Shown here: positions 6,043 to 7,897 of the stretch, piece after piece
Layout: each line of letters starts with the position of its first letter
Numbering within the stretch: position 1 is the first letter of the stretch
Assembly: GCA_021823045.1 (NCBI GenBank)
Contig: JAKAPB010000070.1
Span: 1-7,897, forward strand
DNA from: Actinomycetes bacterium
Lineage (GTDB): Bacteria; Actinomycetota; Acidimicrobiia; Acidimicrobiales; Acidimicrobiaceae
Direction: 5' to 3'
DNA: 7,897 bases
Notes under the pieces: generated by a model
The model's input: the letters and a program-made list of their open reading frames with translations, nothing else
What the model was told of the DNA's origin: nothing
The model's database searches: none
Translations under genes and position numbers: made by a program

Positions 6043-6444
6043 GAATTGAAGTTTTTTTGATGGTTCTTCGCTCGGACCTAACGGTCATGGTGCTCTGGCG
6101 CCCAAGTTTGGGTTATTTCTCGGCAAAATCCGTTACCATACCCGCACGGGAGGGCGTTGGAGGAGATCGGAAGGTTTTTATGGAAGGCGAAATTTAGGCT
6201 AGACCTAATTGGAATCGAGGTAAACCCGCCTGGGTCACAAGCTAAGAGCCTGACGAGTGGGAATTGATCATAACAGAGGTAAAAGAACCGGCAGATGACT
6301 CCAGCAGGCCACGGATTGCAGGGGCCTATTCATATGGGGCGGCCAATTCGCAAAGAAGTGGACTGGGCTATGGCAGGGTTGCGGATTTACGGAGCCTACG
6401 AACCTGAGATAGCCCTGTCGCTTCACTTTGCCTTGGGTTAAATG
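6043..6444. other. intergenic stretch without a supported gene
   Basis: This roughly 400 bp lies upstream of the TSUP operon and downstream of the hypothetical membrane-anchored gene. Short + strand frames exist, for example ATG at 6059 to TAG at 6197 (46 residues) and TTG at 6264 to TGA at 6407. None has a good ribosome binding site or a known motif. No clear terminator hairpin follows the TAA at 6445-6447. Confidence 0.4.
6264..6407 (+). CDS. doubtful small ORF, 47 residues, Gly/Tyr/Arg-containing
   Basis: A TTG start at 6264 gives a 47-residue peptide whose first part is acidic (EVKEPADDSS). Its second part is rich in Gly, Ala, Tyr, Ser and Arg (AGAYSYGAANSQRSGLGYG). The frame is open back to 6246, with no ATG or GTG. 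GTGGGA lies just before the TTG, but the spacing is too short for a convincing ribosome binding site. I recognise no family. The biased composition is the only reason to list it; chance is the likelier explanation. Confidence 0.15.
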   Translation: MIITEVKEPADDSSRPRIAGAYSYGAANSQRSGLGYGRVADLRSLRT

Positions 6445-6996
6445 TTACTGAGGCTGGTTCTGAAGGATTCTTAGCTCGATTAAAAGTCCTTTAGGGGTCG
6501 GCGGTGCCACGGTTTCGTAACTACTGGGGGGCGGGTTCTTTATGCCTATCTCCCAAAAATTTCCATCGGAACCGGCAATGCTTGCTATCAGGTTGGACCC
6601 CGAACGGGACGTGGTGTTGGTAAGAATTTTCCAGCCTCTATTCTCTAAAGCCGGCAGGAAAAAGGAATTCAGTTTCGCCGGTGAAATTGACACCTCGAGG
6701 ATTAGGCCTCGATCAAATGCTCCTGCTCCTTGGTCAAAGTTTTCCACGCCTACCAACTTTGAAGATGTCGGTATAAAGATCGCTGCGGCTACGTTGGCAG
6801 GCAAGAAGCTGCCAGATGTTATCTGGTTTAGGTAACTGGACGCGGGCATTTCAGGATATGGGAGCGGGAGGTGAGTGGGAGAAGTTGAGGTAGGGACCGC
6901 CATGATCGCCCCGACTGTCATACCGATCAAAAGCGCAACCCCCACTACCCACGCGATTTTGTTCTTCAATTGCCGGGAAGTATTCGTTATTCTCAC
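6445..6996 (-). CDS. hypothetical membrane-anchored extracytoplasmic protein
   Basis: This 183-residue protein starts with a basic stretch (RITNTSRQLKNK) and one hydrophobic helix at about 14-34, acting as a signal anchor or uncleaved signal; no lipobox Cys is present. A Pro/Ser/Thr-rich linker follows (about 35-57) and then a soluble domain (about 60-180). The domain contains IPTSSKLVGVENF, LEVSISPAKLNSFFLPALENRGWKI and GSDGNFWEIGI. This resembles small actinobacterial exported proteins in which a 'fy...L...GW' segment precedes a few strands, but I cannot name a family or function. The start is a GTG at 6996 with AGAAAG directly before it, a poor spacing, so a start a few codons later is possible. 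It is on the - strand, 27 nt after the doubtful ORF at 7024-7218 and separated from the TSUP operon by 440 bp. It is probably an independent gene. Confidence 0.75.
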   Translation of the reverse strand: MRITNTSRQLKNKIAWVVGVALLIGMTVGAIMAVPTSTSPTHLPLPYPEMPASSYLNQITSGSFLPANVAAAIFIPTSSKLVGVENFDQGAGAFDRGLILEVSISPAKLNSFFLPALENRGWKILTNTTSRSGSNLIASIAGSDGNFWEIGIKNPPPSSYETVAPPTPKGLLIELRILQNQPQ

Positions 6997-7023
6997 CTTT
7001 CTGAATTGACTTTTGAAGCCAAG

Positions 7024-7218
7024 CTAGCTTATCGGTGCTTGTGAATTGTTAAGAAATCTCGCTGCACAGGGAAACAGCACGATCCCACCAGGATGAAGTG
7101 TCGATTTATACACCTTGACTTTTCCCCTATCAGGCAAAAAGTCATATGTTTCAAGACCCGAGTGACTGGCGAGTGATCTCGGAACTGAATCAAAGTGGAG
7201 CTCCACAAGGCCAGTCAA
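7024..7218 (-). CDS. doubtful small ORF, 64 residues
   Basis: A TTG start at 7218 would give a 64-residue protein with a fairly protein-like centre (DFLPDRGKVKVYKSTLHPGG) and no membrane helix or known motif. The frame has no strong ribosome binding site at the TTG. Immediately upstream, another - strand frame from ATG at 7300 to TGA at 7220 (26 residues) ends 1 nt before this TTG. The two could therefore be halves of one frameshifted gene or a coupled pair. The ORF would precede the membrane-anchored gene by 27 nt on the same strand. Function unknown; it may not be a gene. Confidence 0.25.
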   Translation of the reverse strand: MTGLVELHFDSVPRSLASHSGLETYDFLPDRGKVKVYKSTLHPGGIVLFPCAARFLNNSQAPIS

Positions 7219-7344
7219 GTCACATTTTAGCTCGGTTCTCTGGGCGAGAAGTTATCTCCTCCGGCGAGTTTTGACGCCCCAATCGTGCCTGCGTAGCCAT
7301 GTTTTTTTAGGGGAAATCTGACCGGGCCATACCGGATTGAGGAC

Positions 7345-7375
7345 TTGGACTGATCGGAAAATCTACGAATAGGTT
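7345..7375 (+). promoter_or_regulatory. candidate promoter for tRNA-Cys
   Basis: TTGGAC at 7345-7350 is followed after 19 nt by TAGGTT at 7370-7375, ending 36 nt before the tRNA. The same 19 nt spacing and a nearly identical -10 (TAGGCT) occur before the sulfurtransferase gene. A GATAAT at 7406-7411 touches the tRNA and is too close to be its -10. Confidence 0.35.
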
Positions 7376-7411
7376 AGAGTGTACTTCTCACTATCCTTTG
7401 GATGTGATAAT

Positions 7412-7482
7412 GGCGGCGTGGCCGAATGGTTAGGCAGAGGCCTGCAAAGCCTTGCAAAGCGGTTCGATTCCGCTCGCCGCCT
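7412..7482 (+). tRNA. tRNA-Cys (anticodon GCA)
   Basis: A full cloverleaf can be drawn. The acceptor stem is GGCGGCG (7412-7418) with CGCCGCC (7475-7481). The D arm is GCC/GGC with loop GAATGGTTA. The anticodon stem GAGGC/GCCTT has loop CTGCAAA, placing GCA at 7444-7446. The T arm is AGCGG-TTCGATT-CCGCT. The discriminator base is T at 7482, as expected for tRNA-Cys. CCA is not encoded and must be added after transcription. Translated ORFs over this gene are artefacts. Confidence 0.97.
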
Positions 7483-7483
7483 C

Positions 7484-7522
7484 AATCGGCCCCTATCGAA
7501 ATTAGATAGGGGCCGATTCTTT
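7484..7522 (+). terminator. strong hairpin between the two tRNA genes, probable terminator
   Basis: A perfect 14 bp stem, AATCGGCCCCTATC at 7484-7497 with its complement at 7505-7518, closes a 7 nt loop (GAAATTA). It starts 1 nt after tRNA-Cys and is followed by CTTT. The stem is long and GC-rich, but the T run is short, so termination strength is uncertain. It should separate tRNA-Cys transcription from tRNA-Val or mark the 3' end for processing. Confidence 0.65.
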
Positions 7523-7573
7523 GGGACAGAGGATAATAGTGCCAACAGCGCAATGATTCAGCTCGTTAGCTGC

Positions 7574-7579
7574 TAGGTT
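7574..7579 (+). promoter_or_regulatory. weak candidate -10 of tRNA-Val
   Basis: TAGGTT at 7574-7579 ends 10 nt before tRNA-Val and equals the -10 candidate of tRNA-Cys. No acceptable -35 hexamer is seen at normal spacing. A separate promoter is expected only if the preceding hairpin terminates transcription. Confidence 0.22.
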
Positions 7580-7589
7580 AATGGCCCAC

Positions 7590-7662
7590 GGGCCGTTGGC
7601 GCAGCTGGTAGCGCACTTGCATGACGCGCAAGGGGTCAGAGGTTCGAGTCCTCTACGGCCCA
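7590..7662 (+). tRNA. tRNA-Val (anticodon GAC)
   Basis: The cloverleaf is complete. The acceptor stem is GGGCCGT (7590-7596) with ACGGCCC (7655-7661). The D arm is GCGC/GCGC with loop AGCTGGTA. The anticodon stem CTTGC/GCAAG has loop ATGACGC, placing GAC at 7623-7625. The variable loop is GGGTC. The T arm is AGAGG-TTCGAGT-CCTCT. The discriminator is A at 7662 and CCA is not encoded. It would read GUC and GUU codons. Neighbouring Cys(GCA) and Val(GAC) genes are a common actinobacterial arrangement, often with tRNA-Gly, which is not in this window. Confidence 0.97.
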
Positions 7663-7897
7663 CTATCGTCGCTAGAATTGCCAGGTTTCCCAGACTTCTG
7701 GTGTTTCGCACCTTTCAAGGTTCGATCGGGTTGATTTTGCCATTTGAGACCAGCCGAACAGGGCGAGAAGCGCACCACGATGACGGTGATCTCTTGCTTG
7801 AGCGAAAGCGCAAGTGACAACCTGGGTGCGCTACGGTCATGTCCATCGATCGACAGTTTTGCAAATCCTAGCCGAGCGCTAATTGCCAGAGCCTGTC
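7663..7897. other. right-edge stretch without a supported gene
   Basis: An ATG at 7780 opens a + strand frame that runs off the window (39 codons, start MTVISCLSESASDN). It has no clear ribosome binding site at normal spacing, so it may be the 5' end of a gene or chance. A hairpin of about 10 bp with one mismatch and a GAAA tetraloop spans 7794-7817, inside that frame; no T run follows it. A - strand frame also runs in from the right edge to a TAG inside tRNA-Val but looks unlike protein. Confidence 0.3.
7700..7715 (+). terminator. very weak hairpin after tRNA-Val
   Basis: GGTG-TTTCG-CACC at 7700-7712 followed by TTT could end the tRNA-Val transcript. The stem is only 4 bp, so this is a tentative call. 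Confidence 0.2.

Noticed and set aside
5853..6197. + strand ORF of 114 codons at the TSUP start
   Set aside because: Its first half is antisense to the TSUP gene and it crosses the operon promoter; the rest has no motif.
7379..7576. + strand ORF of 65 codons over tRNA-Cys
   Set aside because: Its GGVAEWLGRGLQSLAKRFDSARR segment is the translation of the tRNA itself and its hairpin, a familiar artefact.
7581..7817. + strand ORF of 78 codons over tRNA-Val
   Set aside because: GPLAQLVAHLHDAQGVRGSSPL is the translated tRNA-Val sequence.
7653..7897. - strand frame running in from the right edge
   Set aside because: It stops inside tRNA-Val, has no motif and its composition is not convincing as protein.
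1..7897. CRISPR array, toxin-antitoxin pair or defence island
   Set aside because: No regularly spaced repeats, no nuclease or toxin-like pair and no recognised defence domains are visible.

Overview
The window looks like chromosomal DNA of a moderate-GC actinobacterium (a little over 50% GC by eye, not computed). Evidence: a MshB/Mca-like PIG-L deacetylase of the kind common where mycothiol is made, two tRNA genes without an encoded CCA end, mixed ATG/GTG/TTG starts, and two genes with a -10-like hexamer 6-7 nt before the start codon and no ribosome binding site, as in leaderless actinobacterial mRNAs. Acidimicrobiia would fit, but this is an inference and no marker here proves it.

Layout, left to right. 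A reading frame that may be the end of a + strand gene (1-101) faces a two-domain rhodanese/3-mercaptopyruvate-type sulfurtransferase on the - strand (124-984) with its own promoter-like sequence. About 800 bp without an intact gene follows; on the - strand it holds a decayed IS630-like transposase fragment (about 1090-1398). Next is a + strand radical SAM/SPASM protein resembling the TIGR04053 (BA_1875) group (start 1804 preferred, stop 3030). Its stop overlaps by 4 bp the stop of a convergent - strand PIG-L deacetylase (3027-3839).

The clearest unit is a three-gene - strand operon. A TauE/SafE (TSUP) anion exporter (6003-5167) is followed with 0 nt gap by a small three-helix DUF1634 membrane protein (5166-4726), then with a 1 nt gap by a GntR/HutC-type regulator (4724-3960). 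Over the operon promoter lies a perfect 14 bp inverted repeat plus a second TGTACA palindrome 20 bp away. This suggests the regulator controls its own operon and senses a metabolite linked to the exported anion, possibly sulfite or another organic or inorganic sulfur anion. The PIG-L gene lies 120 bp downstream on the same strand and might be read through.

The right third is sparse: a 440 bp gap with one doubtful 47-codon ORF, a membrane-anchored hypothetical protein (6996-6445), a doubtful 64-codon ORF, and then tRNA-Cys(GCA) and tRNA-Val(GAC) on the + strand separated by a strong 14 bp hairpin. The last 235 bp have no gene I can support. The sulfurtransferase and TSUP operon share a sulfur theme, but nothing shows that they are co-regulated. 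I found no CRISPR array, intact mobile element or toxin-antitoxin pair, and no clear defence system.
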